From: Macrostomum hystrix
Lineage: Eukaryota; Platyhelminthes; Macrostomidae
NCBI GenBank assembly: GCA_950097015.1
Contig: CATNEN010000007.1
Span: forward strand, 6,004,001-6,068,000
Length of the DNA: 64,000 bases
Reading direction: 5' to 3'
In this document: positions 46,916-57,249 of the stretch, piece after piece
How positions within the stretch are numbered: position 1 is the first letter of the stretch
How the letters are laid out: every line of letters begins with the position of its first letter
Notes under the pieces: model-generated
Seen by the model: the letters and a program-made list of their open reading frames with translations, nothing else
Database searches by the model: none
Told to the model about the DNA's origin: nothing
Made by a program: the position numbers and the translations under genes

Positions 46916-47990
46916 ATTTGCCTACTGTCAAATGGTTCTTGCTGGAGATGACTGTCAAATGGTCCTTGCTAGAAATCGACTGTCAAATGGTTCTTGCTGG
47001 AGATTGACTGTCAAATGATTCTTGCTAGAAATCGACTGTCAAATGGTCCTTGCTAGAAATCGACTGTCAAACGGTTCTTGCTGGAAGTCGACTGTCTAAC
47101 GGTTCTTGCTAGAAATCGACTGTCAAATGGTTCTTGCTAGAAATCGACTGTCAAATGGTTCTTGCTGGAAGTCGACTGTCAAATGGTTCTTGCTAGAAAT
47201 CGACTGTCAAATGGTTCTTGCTGGAAGTCGACTGTCAAATGGTTCTTGCTAGAAATCGACTGTCAAATGGTTCTTGCTGGAAGTCGACTGTCAAATGGTC
47301 CTTGCTAGAAATCGACTGTCAAACGGTTCTTGCTGGAAGTCGACTGTCTAACGGTTCTTGCTAGAAATCGACTGTCAAATGGTTCTTGCTGGAAGTCGAC
47401 TGTCAAATGGTTCTTGCTAGAAATCGACTGTCAAATGGTTCTTGCTGGAAGTCGACTGTCAAATGGTCCTTGCTAGAAATCGACTGTCAAACGGTTCTTG
47501 CTGGAAGTCGACTGTCTAACGGTTCTTGCTGGAAATCGACTGTCAAACGGTTCTTGCTGGAAGTCGACTGTCAAATGGTCCTTGCTAGAAATCGACTGTC
47601 AAATGGTTCTTGCTGGAAGTCGACTGTCAAATGGTCCTTGCTAGAAATCGACTGTCAAATGGTTCTTGCTGGAGATTGACTGTCAAACGGTTCTTGCTAG
47701 AAATCGACTGTCAAACGGTTCTTGCTGGAAGTCGACTGTCAAACGGTTCTTGTTAGAAATCGACTGCCAAACGGTTCTTGCTGGAAATCGACTGTCAAAC
47801 GGTTCTTGCTGGAAGACAACTGCCAAATGGTTCTTGCTAGAAATCGACTGTCAAACGGTTCTTGCTTGAAATCGACTGTCAAATGGTTCTTGCTGGAAAT
47901 CGACTGTCAAACGGTTCTTGCTGGAAGTCGACTGCCAAATGGTCCTTTCTAGAAATCGACTGTCAAATGGTTCTTGCTGGAGATTGAATG
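46915..47990. repeat. 28-bp minisatellite, about 38 copies
   Basis: Units contain tcgactgtcaaatggttctt followed by gctggaag or gctagaaa. The two unit types often alternate, so the effective repeat may be 56 bp. Frames open across it (SNGSCWKSTVKW) are not genes. Confidence 0.97.
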
Positions 47991-49415
47991 TAAGATCATG
48001 TGATGGTTCTCGATGGACTGATTGAGCATCAGATAGTTTGTTCCGGTTGCTTGAAAAAGTGGAATACCTGCCCCTGCTAGGAAAAGTTCAATCGGGCCAT
48101 AAATAGCGAGTACTATTGGCGTCTTTTGCAGTCCCATTGTAATTCGATTCCTCAGCAAACAACAATAGAAAGGAAATGAAATCCGCGTGCAATGTTGAAC
48201 ACTTCACTGCTTTTTGCATTCCAAAGGCATATTATTTTAGGCTATTATACGCGAACACTAGGGGTGGTCTGTCCAACAGGCGGTTCGCATCTTGCATAAT
48301 TCATGACTGCAGTGCTCAGCAATGTTGATTCGCTGCAGGCTGCATAGGGCACTCGGCAGGCAAATTATTATTTGCTCAGCCCTCCGTATGTTTGTGTACA
48401 TACATAATAAACGAGCCAGGTGTGCAACGGAAGGCCGCATCGTAAGGTAATGGAAAGGCATTCGAGAGCTGAATTCCAGGAGAAAGTCTGAGATGAAGGT
48501 CTTCACCTGCGTGATTCCTTGAGTGCTCCGCCATGCCCTCGGCAAGTTTCTAGCTGTTATCGATTTCCTAGCTTCGTTGGGAAATTCAGCTAGCTGCGCC
48601 CGAAGATCCGGGCAAACAAAGTGGCCGCCCTGTGCAAGCTTCGGTATTGCAAGCTAGTAGCTATGTTATGCTATGCCTGCGTTATCGTTCAGCCCTTGGA
48701 ATTGCACAAGGCAGCTAAGCGTAACGGGAATAAAATTCTCAGCCAGTCTGTCCGGAATGTCCAATGCATGGGTCTCTCTCAATCATGGGCCCATTGACTG
48801 TACAGTGCCAGACCATTTTCCAGTACAATGTCCGCTCTGTGACTTGATCTGCTGGTGCTGTGTCACCAGGCCAGATAGATGTGCGGTTGGCAGGCTGACG
48901 AGCGAGCGAACATTCTTTTCAACTGTTGGATTCGGTTTCTCTAAAAGCCTGGAATCGTTTTCAAGTCTTGCACACGTTTGTGTGATGGTAGTTGGGTATA
49001 CTGTACTTATAATACGGCAATTAGCGAGTGTGTATTACTTTCGTATTTTACGGGCATTCGTATTTGAAAACGAGCTAATTTTCCCTACCGATTAATATTG
49101 GCATCGCGCTTCTGAGGTTCTTAGGGACCTCGTAAATTTTTACTTTGAAACTTGGGTGCAAATCTAGTGCTACGCCAGGTATGCTTGCATACTCATGCCT
49201 CGTAACATTTTATCGCATACCTTCCATTAAATCAATAGAGCACTATCTTGGCCCATCTGCTCAATACCGTTTTTACGAATAGTAAACAAGTAGCTCAAAA
49301 AGTTCAATAGTTCACAACTGAGCGTTTAAAAGTGCATAAAATGGTATTCAGGCAATGTTGGACCGGGTAATTGTAATAAAATATATCGTACGATCTTATG
49401 CTAAAACTCCTAGCC
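47990..49415. other. Spacer, no gene supported
   Basis: Open frames of 95 and 140 codons occur (minus 48258-48545 and plus 48673-49095), but neither shows a recognisable domain or clear splice sites. Short pieces of repeat-like sequence only. Confidence 0.5.
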
Positions 49416-50255
49416 CCCAGCTGCGATTCTGATAATGGCTCCAGCTGCGATTCTGATAATAGCTCCAGCTGCGATTCTGATAATTCTCCAGCTGTGATTC
49501 TGATAATGCTCCTGCAGCGATTCTGATAATGCTCCTGCTGCGATTCCGATAATGCTCCTGCTGCGATTCTGATAATAGCTCCAGCTGCGATTCTGATAAT
49601 TCTCCAGCTGTGATTCTGATAATGCTCCTGCAGCGATTCTGATAATGCTCCTGCTGCGATTCCGATAATGCTCCTGCTGCGATTCTGATAATGCTCCTGC
49701 TGCGATTCTGATAATGGCTCCAGCTGCGATTCTGATAATGCTCCTGCTGTGATTCTGATAATGCTCCTGCTGCGATTCTGATAATAGCTCCAGCTGCGAT
49801 TCTGATAATGCTCCTGCTGTGATTCTGATAATGCTCCTGCTGCGATTCTGATAATGCTCCTGCTGCGATTCTGATAATGCTCCTGCTGCGATTCCGATAA
49901 TGCTCCTGCTGCGATTCTGATAATGCTCCTGCTGCGATTCTGATAATTCTCCAGCTGCGATTCTGATAATTCTCCAGCTGTGATTCTGATAATGCTCCTG
50001 CAGCGATTCTGATAATGCTCCTGCTGCGATTCCGATAATGCTCCTGCAGCGATTCTGATAATGCTCCTGCTGCGATTCCGATAATGCTCCTGCTGCGATT
50101 CTGATAATGCTCCTGCTGCGATTCTGATAATTCTCCAGCTGTGATTCTGATAATGCTCCTGCTGCGATTCTGATAATGCTCCTGCTGCGATTCTGATAAT
50201 GCTCCTGCTGCGATTCTGATAATGGCTCCAGCTGCGATTCTGCCAATAGCTTCAG
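49415..50255. repeat. 23-bp minisatellite, about 36 copies
   Basis: Units contain gctcctgctgcgattctgat with variants (gctccagctgcg, ctccagctgtg, gctcctgcagcg, gattccgat). Blocks of variants recur in the same order, for example the run starting at 49440 and again at 49570, which shows higher-order duplication. A minus-strand open frame of 278 codons (ESQQEHYQNRSRSIIRIAA) is an artefact. Confidence 0.97.
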
Positions 50256-50882
50256 CTGCGATTTTGTCTATGGTTTCTGCTGCAATGTCTGAGAGTAAAA
50301 CTTAGAAAAATATCACCCTAGATACTGAATTGTACCATCGAAGTGTCAGGCCTCTTAAAGGCGGTCAACTTTATTACTGTGATTGTGCGTGCGTATAGAC
50401 ATTCCACGCCTTCACTTTCTTCCTCGGCAAAGACTTCACAGACTAATGGGCTGAGGCGCAGCCACGTGCTGGAAATGCAAAATCACAAAGTCTGCATTAA
50501 TTATTTATGCAAAAACTTTAAACTGCCAGCCAATCAATATAAAATGTGGGCTGTGCCAAAACTGCCGGCCCACTGACGGGAACTACCCGGTGCCTCCGAG
50601 CTATTCGAATATGCTGGATGCACTTTTGCCAGGCTGAACCCGAATGCGACCAACAAAGTCCAGCCAATGAGAATTATCTTCACTTGCTGAGCCTCTTGGC
50701 ACGGAATAAAATAAGTGGCCCGGGATTTCTGCCTGAAAGCTGAGAAAACTCTAACCGACATTGGCCTATTACCTGTCGCAGCTTTTCGATTTATAAGAAA
50801 TGCGAGTGCTGCAACAGTCATACATCTTGGTAAGACTATGTTGATTTTATTTTAGTAAAGCACATTTCTACTAGCTGTAGGA
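50255..50882. other. Spacer with an uncertain minus-strand frame
   Basis: A minus-strand frame (50821-50534) contains a hydrophobic stretch (KIILIGWTLLVAFGFSLA) followed by a short polar tail, and a TATAAA-like motif lies upstream on that strand at about 50790-50795. This could be a small secreted peptide, but no start or splice signal is decisive. Nothing else is seen. Confidence 0.3.
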
Positions 50883-51684
50883 AGACCACAGGGGGGTATT
50901 TCAAATACCCACATTTTTCGTTTTTCTGCATCTCCCAAAATATTCTAGTGATCGCCATGAAAATCCAGAAAACGGGCTAAACTTTGCCGCTCTATCCGGT
51001 GAGAGAACTCCCTGAATCACAAGACATCGGCATCGTCGAGATATTCAACGATCCTCGTCGGGGTGTCTGGTGTCAACAATAAAAGTCACTAATATCGGCA
51101 AAAGTTTTCTGCTCGCAAAATTTCATCATGTAACCATGTCGGCAATCATTGTTGACAGAAGAGGTTGTAGTCTAGTGGTTAGGGCGTCGGACTCACGACT
51201 TGAAGGTCGGGGGTTCGATTCCCGACTCCACTGGAACAATTTGCGTCCTTTAGCAAGACACTTAACTCTGCATTGCTTCAGTTCACCCAGCTGTTAAATG
51301 GGTACCAGCATCAGCTGGGATAATTGAAGGTGGGTGTGGCGTCCCCCCAGTCCGTGGACTGAACAGCTGTACGCAGCCTTCAGATGCGCCACGCATTAGC
51401 TGCGGCTGTGCTGTCGGCTGCACATCTGACCCAATTGGGGCAGGTGTAATCAATTATTATTATTATTAATTGTTGATAATTTTTTTTATACTCGTATTGT
51501 TAATTATCTTTTTCTTTTAACTAATGTTGATTCGCAGAGCAATGCTAGTTGCCCTTGTCATCGTAAAGGGTTGAAAATTTGGATCCAAATGGTGGAATTT
51601 CACCAAAATCGGTCATTCGGTTTCGGGAGCTATCGTGAAGAAGGCAGTGGGTATTTGAAATGCCCCCGTTGTCTTTCCCCCAGG
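50883..51684. mobile_element. TIR element, family 3, with a SINE 1 nested inside
   Basis: The left end (gaccacaggggggtatttca, then aatacccac) and the reverse complement of the right end (agacaacgggggcatttcaa, then atacccac) match over about 28 bases, forming terminal inverted repeats. A SINE 1 copy (51165-51480) sits inside, so the element without it is about 490 bp. No transposase frame is present. A shorter relative lies at 29279-29592. This looks like a non-autonomous DNA transposon (MITE-like). I could not find a certain target-site duplication. Confidence 0.65.
51165..51480 (+). mobile_element. SINE family 1, best-preserved copy
   Basis: Head: gttgtagtctagtggttagg (A box) and gggggttcgattcccgac (B box). 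Body: tgtcctttagcaagacactt, aactctgcattgcttcagtt, then cagtccgtggactgaacagc and gcgccacgcattagctgcgg. Tail: attattattattattaatt. About 315 bp, complete from head to tail; use it as the family reference. Confidence 0.92.
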
Positions 51685-51765
51685 GGGTTATAGCGTGGTG
51701 TTTTTACTGTTAAATTTGAAAATCGAATTCGCAAAGTGAACCTGTTGCTATGCAAAACATGCCAG

Positions 51766-53003
51766 TCCACAGAAGCCTCGCAGGTCGATTGGCAGCATGG
51801 CAACAATGGCAGCAGCGGCGACAGTTTTAACTCGACATTCGGGGCTGCTGGAGCCGCCTCTCTGATCCGCTCCGCCATCTGCCGCTGGGCTTATCCGCCG
51901 ATGATCCTGATTGGCGTCTTCTGCAACATCGCCGCCATGGCGGCCTTCCAGCAGCGCCGGCTGCGCCGCAGCCCCGTCTCGCTTGGCCTGACCGCTCTCG
52001 CCGCCCTGGACACCATCGTCCTGCTGCTTAGCGCTGGCAGGTTTTGGTCTCGCTTTCAGTTGGGTTTCGACTGGAACTTGTACAGCCCGACTGTCTGCCG
52101 GCTGAGCCTGTTCGCCGAGTACTGGGCCGCCGACTGCTCGGTGTGGACGCTGCTGCTGGTCACCGGTCAGCGCTGGGCGGCGGCGAGGTTTCCCCTGCGC
52201 GCCGCCAAGCTGTGCAGCCGCAGGCGCGCCGTGCCGCTTCTGGCCGCCGCCGCGATCGCTTGCGTGGCGAAAAACGCGCCACTGCTGGCCCGAGCCCGCA
52301 TTGTCGATCACCCGCTGTCGGGTCCGTTGTGCATGATTGCCCACGACCGGCGCCTGTGGCTGGTCTTCGCCTGGGTGGACGCCATCTTCCGCTTCCTGGT
52401 GCCTTGGCCGCTGCTGGCACTGCTGAACGCCAGCATCTGGCGCGGAGTGCGCGAGGCCGGCCGATTCAGACGCCGGGCTGGCGCGAATCTTTCCAGATCC
52501 GTGTCGGTAGCGGGAGAGCGGCCCTCAGGAGTGATGGTCGGTGAGAACCGCTTTCTTGTCAGCCAGCCTGCTATTGTCTCTAAGTTGACTGAAGAAATCT
52601 AAAAGCTTCCAAAGCTCCTGCAGATTTTATTCTCTTCAAAACGCTTCTTTCAGCACTGAAAAATGGCTCTGGCGCTGATCTGCCGCAGCCAGCTGCGAAA
52701 TCGCCAGCTCAGGAAGGCCGCCGCATGCTTTCTCTACTAGTCGGCGTCAACCTGATGTTCCTCGTCTGTCAGACGCCTTTTTGCGCGTTCTCGTTGGCCG
52801 ACTCAGCCTTCGGCATCTACCGGGGCGTGGCGCAGAGTCTGGACGCCGGTGCCTACGTGGTCCTGGCCACCAGCTTCCAGCTGTCCCTTACCCTGGTGTA
52901 CGTGTCGCACGCGGCCAACTTCTTTCTTTACTTCCTGTCGGGTCGACTGTTTCGTCGAACCCTGCGGAGAATGCTGCACCGGCCATGCTGCCACTCTGAT
53001 TAG
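51766..53003 (+). CDS. Rhodopsin-class (class A) G-protein-coupled receptor, peptide-receptor-like; 5' end not found
   Basis: Two exons: from about 51766 (acceptor at ...atgccag, or alternatively 51784) to 52540, and 52654-53003 (phase 1 join), together 374 residues without a start codon. Seven membrane segments can be placed: TM1 MILIGVFCNIAAMAAF, TM2 LGLTALAALDTIVLLL, TM3 from CRLSLFAEYWAADC, TM4 AVPLLAAAAIACVA, TM5 LVPWPLLALLNASIW, TM6 LSLLVGVNLMFLVCQTPFC, TM7 SLTLVYVSHAANFFLYFL. The cysteine at the start of TM3 has a partner in loop 2 (PLCMI). The E/DRY motif is replaced by QRW, keeping the arginine. TM7 has NFFLY where NPxxY is usual, and FSGRLFRR-like helix 8, as in FMRFamide-type and other invertebrate peptide receptors. 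An N-terminal NST sequon is present. The ligand cannot be told. The coding part starts about 80 bases after the TIR element ends. Confidence 0.8.
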
Positions 53004-53833
53004 CCAGCAGAAGATCAAATCAATGTTCAACAGATGCTTTGTTCTGTCTTCTCCATGGCAACAGTAGAAATCTATATTCATTATGGCTTAACATGATTTG
53101 TGCCCACGTCTAAATTAAAAATGGCTGACCCAAAGCTAGAATGACTTCATAAAAGTACTGAGCACAGACAATATAATAACTTATATAGTATCTTATATAG
53201 TTATTATAGTATCTGTGGTACTGAGTAACAAGACTACAGCGCGGAAATGACTTTATACTTTTTTAAGGTCCTGATATACTTTTTAAAAGTACGAGTATAT
53301 CAGGACCTAACACCTTCTAGCCACAGGGTAGAAGGGATTGATAGACTTTATGGATAGCAAGGGCGAAAACAATTCAATGGAAAATTTCATAAGTTTTCAG
53401 AACAGCTGCGTGGATTCTCAGCCTATGAAGTACGGCTTGAGTTACACAAGCAAGCTCAAGATAAACAATACCGATAAGGCCATGGTCACTCATCGCAATG
53501 TAGACAATGGTGATGTATTTGAAGTGGCAGAAGGTATCAATTCATCTTTCGGATTGGCTTCTCAATTCTCGTTGCCAAAACAATTGAGCTGCTGAGAGGT
53601 TTAGCCACACAGCAAAGCATCTACGAACGTCTATGAAGTCTGTAGAATTCTCGGATCTTAAGTGCTTTACCTGCAGTGTTAAGAGAGGAATATTGGAAGA
53701 TTATACAATATACTGATATAATATCTTTTCGACAAAGCGAAGCTGAAAATATTTCCAACACCGCCGATCCGGAATCAGCGGCAACAAGTACAGAATTCAC
53801 AGGATCTACTTTTAGCAGTTTTAGTGACAACGA
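53004..53833. other. Spacer between the GPCR and the fibrinogen-domain gene
   Basis: It includes a repeated atatagt/ttatatag stretch (53166-53200), a short inverted repeat around gtcctgatatact and agtatatcaggac (53269-53308), and an open frame of 78 codons from ATG 53350 (MDSKGENNSMENFISFQN) with no recognisable domain. Confidence 0.5.
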
Positions 53834-55084
53834 ATGCAGCTGCTTGTCTTCTGGCTGATCGCTTGTCTGCGCGCTGCAGCTGCTATCGGATCCTTCGAGG
53901 AGTGGCAACTGACGAGAGACGACCTGAGCGGTGACTACCAGGCTGTAGGTGCGGCAGCCGCCACCTCCGCGCGGCACTGTACACTCCTAGGCGCAAGTGC
54001 TGCGCATGCGGTGCAGTTTGATGAAGCTGAGAGGCTGTGCCGATTGTTCGTTTGTCGCGGCGGTTGGCACGGGTGCAGGAAGTGCCGTAATGCCGACAAC
54101 TCCGGACTGGCGCAGGTTTGGGTGAGCACATTGCTAGACTATGTCACCACTAACAAGTGATAGAGTCAACATCTAGCCGCACAACTTTCCTAAGAGAGAC
54201 TCTACTGCCCTCTCTTAGGAGAGATATAATGTTTAACAGTTTCGTTTGACAAACATGTTTTAATTCGTTGGTTCAAATGAAATATGCATCGATTACAAGC
54301 ACAGACCATTGCCTTTTCTCATTTCGGATTATAATGGAAATAGCAAAATCTGTCTTTAAAAATCCCTTCATATGCGCACAAGCTACTGACGAAATACCGT
54401 GGTCGCAACAATTTTCAAGAAAGACGAAGTCGCTATGGTTGCAAATACTCCAATTCTGATTGGCTAATATCATTTCAGGTGAGGAAGCTCGGAAACCGAA
54501 GCTCGTGCTGGCGGACCTTCCAGCACAGAGTCGATGCCTCCGTCGACTTCAACCGCAACTGGACCAGCTTTGTAAGAGGATTCGGGCAGGGCGAGAGCGC
54601 GAACTTCTGGATCGGCCTGGAGAGCCTGCACCTCATGACGAGAGACTCCGCGCTGCCTGTTCGCTGGGAGTTCAGCGACTGGAACAACACCCTGTACTGG
54701 ATGGAGAACGCCTTCTTCCAGGTTGGGAACTCGACCACGAAGTACAGAGTGAGCGTCGGAGCGCAGCTGATGGACAGGTCGACGGTGACGCAGTGCTCTG
54801 TCAGCAGTCCTTCAGATATGAATAATCAGAAGTTTTCGACCTCGGAACAGGACAATGATTTGTCGAGCAATTCAAACTGTGCCGCTGTCTACAAAGGAGG
54901 CTGGTGGATGCAAAACTGCTTCTGCATGAACCCGAACGGCCCGTACATCAGCCCACCCGACGCCCTGTACCTCACCTCCTACGCTGAAGGCATCGCTCTA
55001 AAAAATGATGCGTTGGTTTTTCCCTGGAACAACCGCTATTCGTTGAAGACGTTCGAGTGTTTACTTATGGTTAATAATGTGTGA
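53834..55084 (+). CDS. Secreted fibrinogen-related protein (FReD), two exons
   Basis: Exon 1 is 53834-54115 and exon 2 is 54479-55084, joined in phase 0 to give 295 residues. MQLLVFWLIACLRAAAA is a signal peptide. The N-terminal part (to residue 94) holds several cysteines and no known domain. Residues 95-295 form a fibrinogen C-terminal domain: CWRTFQHRVDASVDFNRNW, GFGQGESANFWIGLESLHLM, FSDWNNTLYWMENAFFQVGN, TKYRVSVG, KFSTSEQDND (calcium-site region), NCAAVYKGGWWMQNC and a closing YSLKTFECLLMV. Family members bind carbohydrate or acetyl groups and act in innate recognition or adhesion, outside the cell. The domain is short in its last third and lacks the usual NGxY..GxxW order in full, though NPNGPY is present. 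The ATG follows an acceptor-like gttttag. A broken paralogue lies 3 kb downstream at 57250-57730. Confidence 0.9.
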
Positions 55085-55329
55085 ATCTGCTAGTTCTAGG
55101 CGCTGAAAAGCAAGAAATGCCTGGACTGGGAACACTAGAAGTTTTCCATGCTATAGTTATGATGTCACGCAAATTGTGGGTCAATATTTCAACAAGTTCT
55201 AATCACGTTTAATAATTTGTATAGTCTCACACCTGACACTGCCCTCTCTAGACAGTTTAAAAAGTTGTTGTGATTTAATAGTTTCTATGTACTGTATTTA
55301 ATAGTTCTATGTACTGTATTTTTGGTGCA

Positions 55330-55980
55330 CTTTCACTGGCGCGTTGCACTTTGAGTCGCCCCCCCTGCCCCTTTCTTGCTCTGCGCCTGCCTACCTATCA
55401 ATTTCTCTCACCCCGTCTGATTGGTTGAGCTAAGACGTTGCGTACCCCCGGTTATTGTCATCTTCCGTTCCTGCCCTCTCATTGGTTCGCGGCTCGCCCA
55501 GTTGTCTTATTGACCCTGCGTGATTGGCGAGGCTGCGACTGGTTCTCTCTCTTACTGTCTCTTCCTTTCTCTCTCTACCCTGCAGCTTAGCTGTGATCGG
55601 GTATTACCCTGCTCACCCTGGGTGAGCAGGTCTTATTTATTGGCGTGCGCGCGCTCGTCCCCCTCGGACGTGACGGTTTTGTTTTGTTGAGCACCCCAAC
55701 CACCGCCTACCAGAAAAAATACATCCACTCAGCCAGCTCTCCCGAGCGCAAACCCGCACTGCTAGCCTACGTAAGTGTCGTTCTGCCTCTGTCTTTTTGG
55801 GTTCAGTCGCTAGGACATTGTCGCCAGGGCCTGTGCATTCGTTGCGACCTTGGTTGCCGGCTTACTGCCTGTGCGTCTAGTGCGACAGTAGGCCGACACA
55901 TAGTAGGACGGAAGTGCTGAACCTCCCTGCTCGTCCTGAGCGAGAGGCGAAGCCGGCTGGCCCGTCTCGGGACACAACAA
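55330..55980. other. GC-rich block with promoter-like and hairpin elements; possible solo LTR
   Basis: About 650 bp of C/T-rich then mixed GC-rich sequence, sharply different from both AT-rich flanks. It contains tcttatttattgg (TATA-like, about 55632), a perfect hairpin with 11-base arms (cctgctcaccc and gggtgagcagg, 55608-55630), a second hairpin (ctcgtcctgagcgag, about 55931) and an end near gggacacaac. The layout recalls an LTR, but I could not find matching terminal duplications or a second copy. Confidence 0.35.
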
Positions 55981-56304
55981 AGTAAATAATTTTACTTTTC
56001 AAATATCAATTGACGAATATGTGATGTGGCTGTCGTGAAGGCAAGCATGGCCGTCCCTTTTCGATTCGATGACTCAATTCTTTCCAGTTCGCTTTCTCAT
56101 CACGTTCTGTTGAAATGTCTCATCTTTTGAGAAGATAAAATATATTGTCTGCCCTAGAAGCTAGAAAGTTATAGGGGGTTGAGTCGCAGAGAGGTGACTT
56201 GATTTTGAGTCAAGATTCAAGGTACCTGTGCTCAAAAGAGCGAAAAATACCCACTAATATTCAGCCTTGAGAATTAGCAAACTGAGAATTAGCTAAAAGC
56301 CCCA

Positions 56305-56648
56305 TAGCAGGAGGGCTGCGGGCAATGGCACATCATTTGGTGACACTAAACCTGCAGCCAGCGAGAAGGCGATTCTGCCCACTTCGCTGACTCCTGAGCA
56401 CACACGCACACAGATACTGTATGCAGACATACGCTCACACAGGTGTGTACATCTGCCCTGACTTTCTCATCGTCAGGCAGTGCCACTGTGCCTTGGGGGT
56501 TGGCCCTCAATGGCGTAAATTGCACAAGCCCCCAAGCCTTCTCTCCGCGGCTGCGCCACCAAATGAATGTGGCCTCGCCATGGAATCGAGCTCAGGACCT
56601 TGGTGCGAGGGGCAAACGCGTTAACCGCTCTGCCACTCACCCCCCCCC
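56305..56648 (-). mobile_element. SINE family 2 copy
   Basis: Left end gcaggagggctgcgggcaat, then atcatttggtgacacta, tactgtatgcagacatacgc, cctgactttctcatcgtcag, ttctctccgcggctgcgcc and a tRNA-like head on the right (ggaatcgagctcaggacc, then cgttaaccgctctgccac). It is close to the copy at 43235-43562 over its whole length. Confidence 0.9.
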
Positions 56649-57249
56649 TAGCTGCATAGCTAGCTCGTAGCTAGGAGCAGATGAATACAAATGCCTTCAG
56701 GTAGGCCTGAGCCTCATTCTTATGCATCTAAAAGTATCATTGTAACTTTTTAAGTACTACGAGCGTACTTATCTATATCATAAGGTTAGAGGCCTTCAGA
56801 AATTATTTCTTTTTGCGGTATAGCTCGTAGAAGAATTAAAAATTAGCTGCTAGAGTAAATAAAAAGGCCAAATTTATAAAGGATTTTGTCCTTGGACATG
56901 TTGCAGAGTTATCTTGTTTTGCAAATTGATGTTCGCAAACAAAACCTCGTCTAATTGATTTTACCTGCAAAAAAATTAATCACGTAAAGGTAGCTCACGG
57001 AATCGCCCAAACTGATCTAGACTGGCTTTGTCATATTTCATTTGGAGGGATAATTAAGCCCCACAAATACATGGGACGAAGTTTGCCTATTGGTCCTGCG
57101 GCGCATTTCTAACAAAATCATTTTAAAGACAATTGACTTCCTCCACATGAAAGATAGCTCATTAAAAACCAGTTATTATTGTCTGCTTATTTAAAACCAG
57201 TCTATCTTTCACGAGCTGCAGTTAGATAAGTCAGCAAAAAGGTACTAAA

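Larger units (their letters stand above)
55085..57249. other. Spacer between the FReD gene and its pseudogene
   Basis: It holds a GC-rich compact block at about 55330-55980 (see separate entry), a SINE 2 copy at 56305-56648 and otherwise AT-rich sequence. No gene is supported. Confidence 0.6.

Noticed and set aside
49410-50246. Minus-strand frame of 278 codons (ESQQEHYQNRSRSIIRIAA)
   Set aside because: Translation of the 23-bp minisatellite; no flanking gene structure.
51165-51235. A functional tRNA gene
   Set aside because: A- and B-box sequences and a TpsiC-like arm are present, but there is no paired acceptor stem, and the same head recurs with a fixed body and tail. It is the tRNA-derived head of a SINE.
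53350-53595. 78-codon frame MDSKGENNSMENFISFQN
   Set aside because: Begins at an ATG and ends in a stop, but shows no domain and no GC-rich third positions; probably chance.
55645-55920. 91-codon frame in the GC-rich block
   Set aside because: Starts at GTG, crosses a donor-like site and shows no domain. More likely non-coding or LTR-like sequence.
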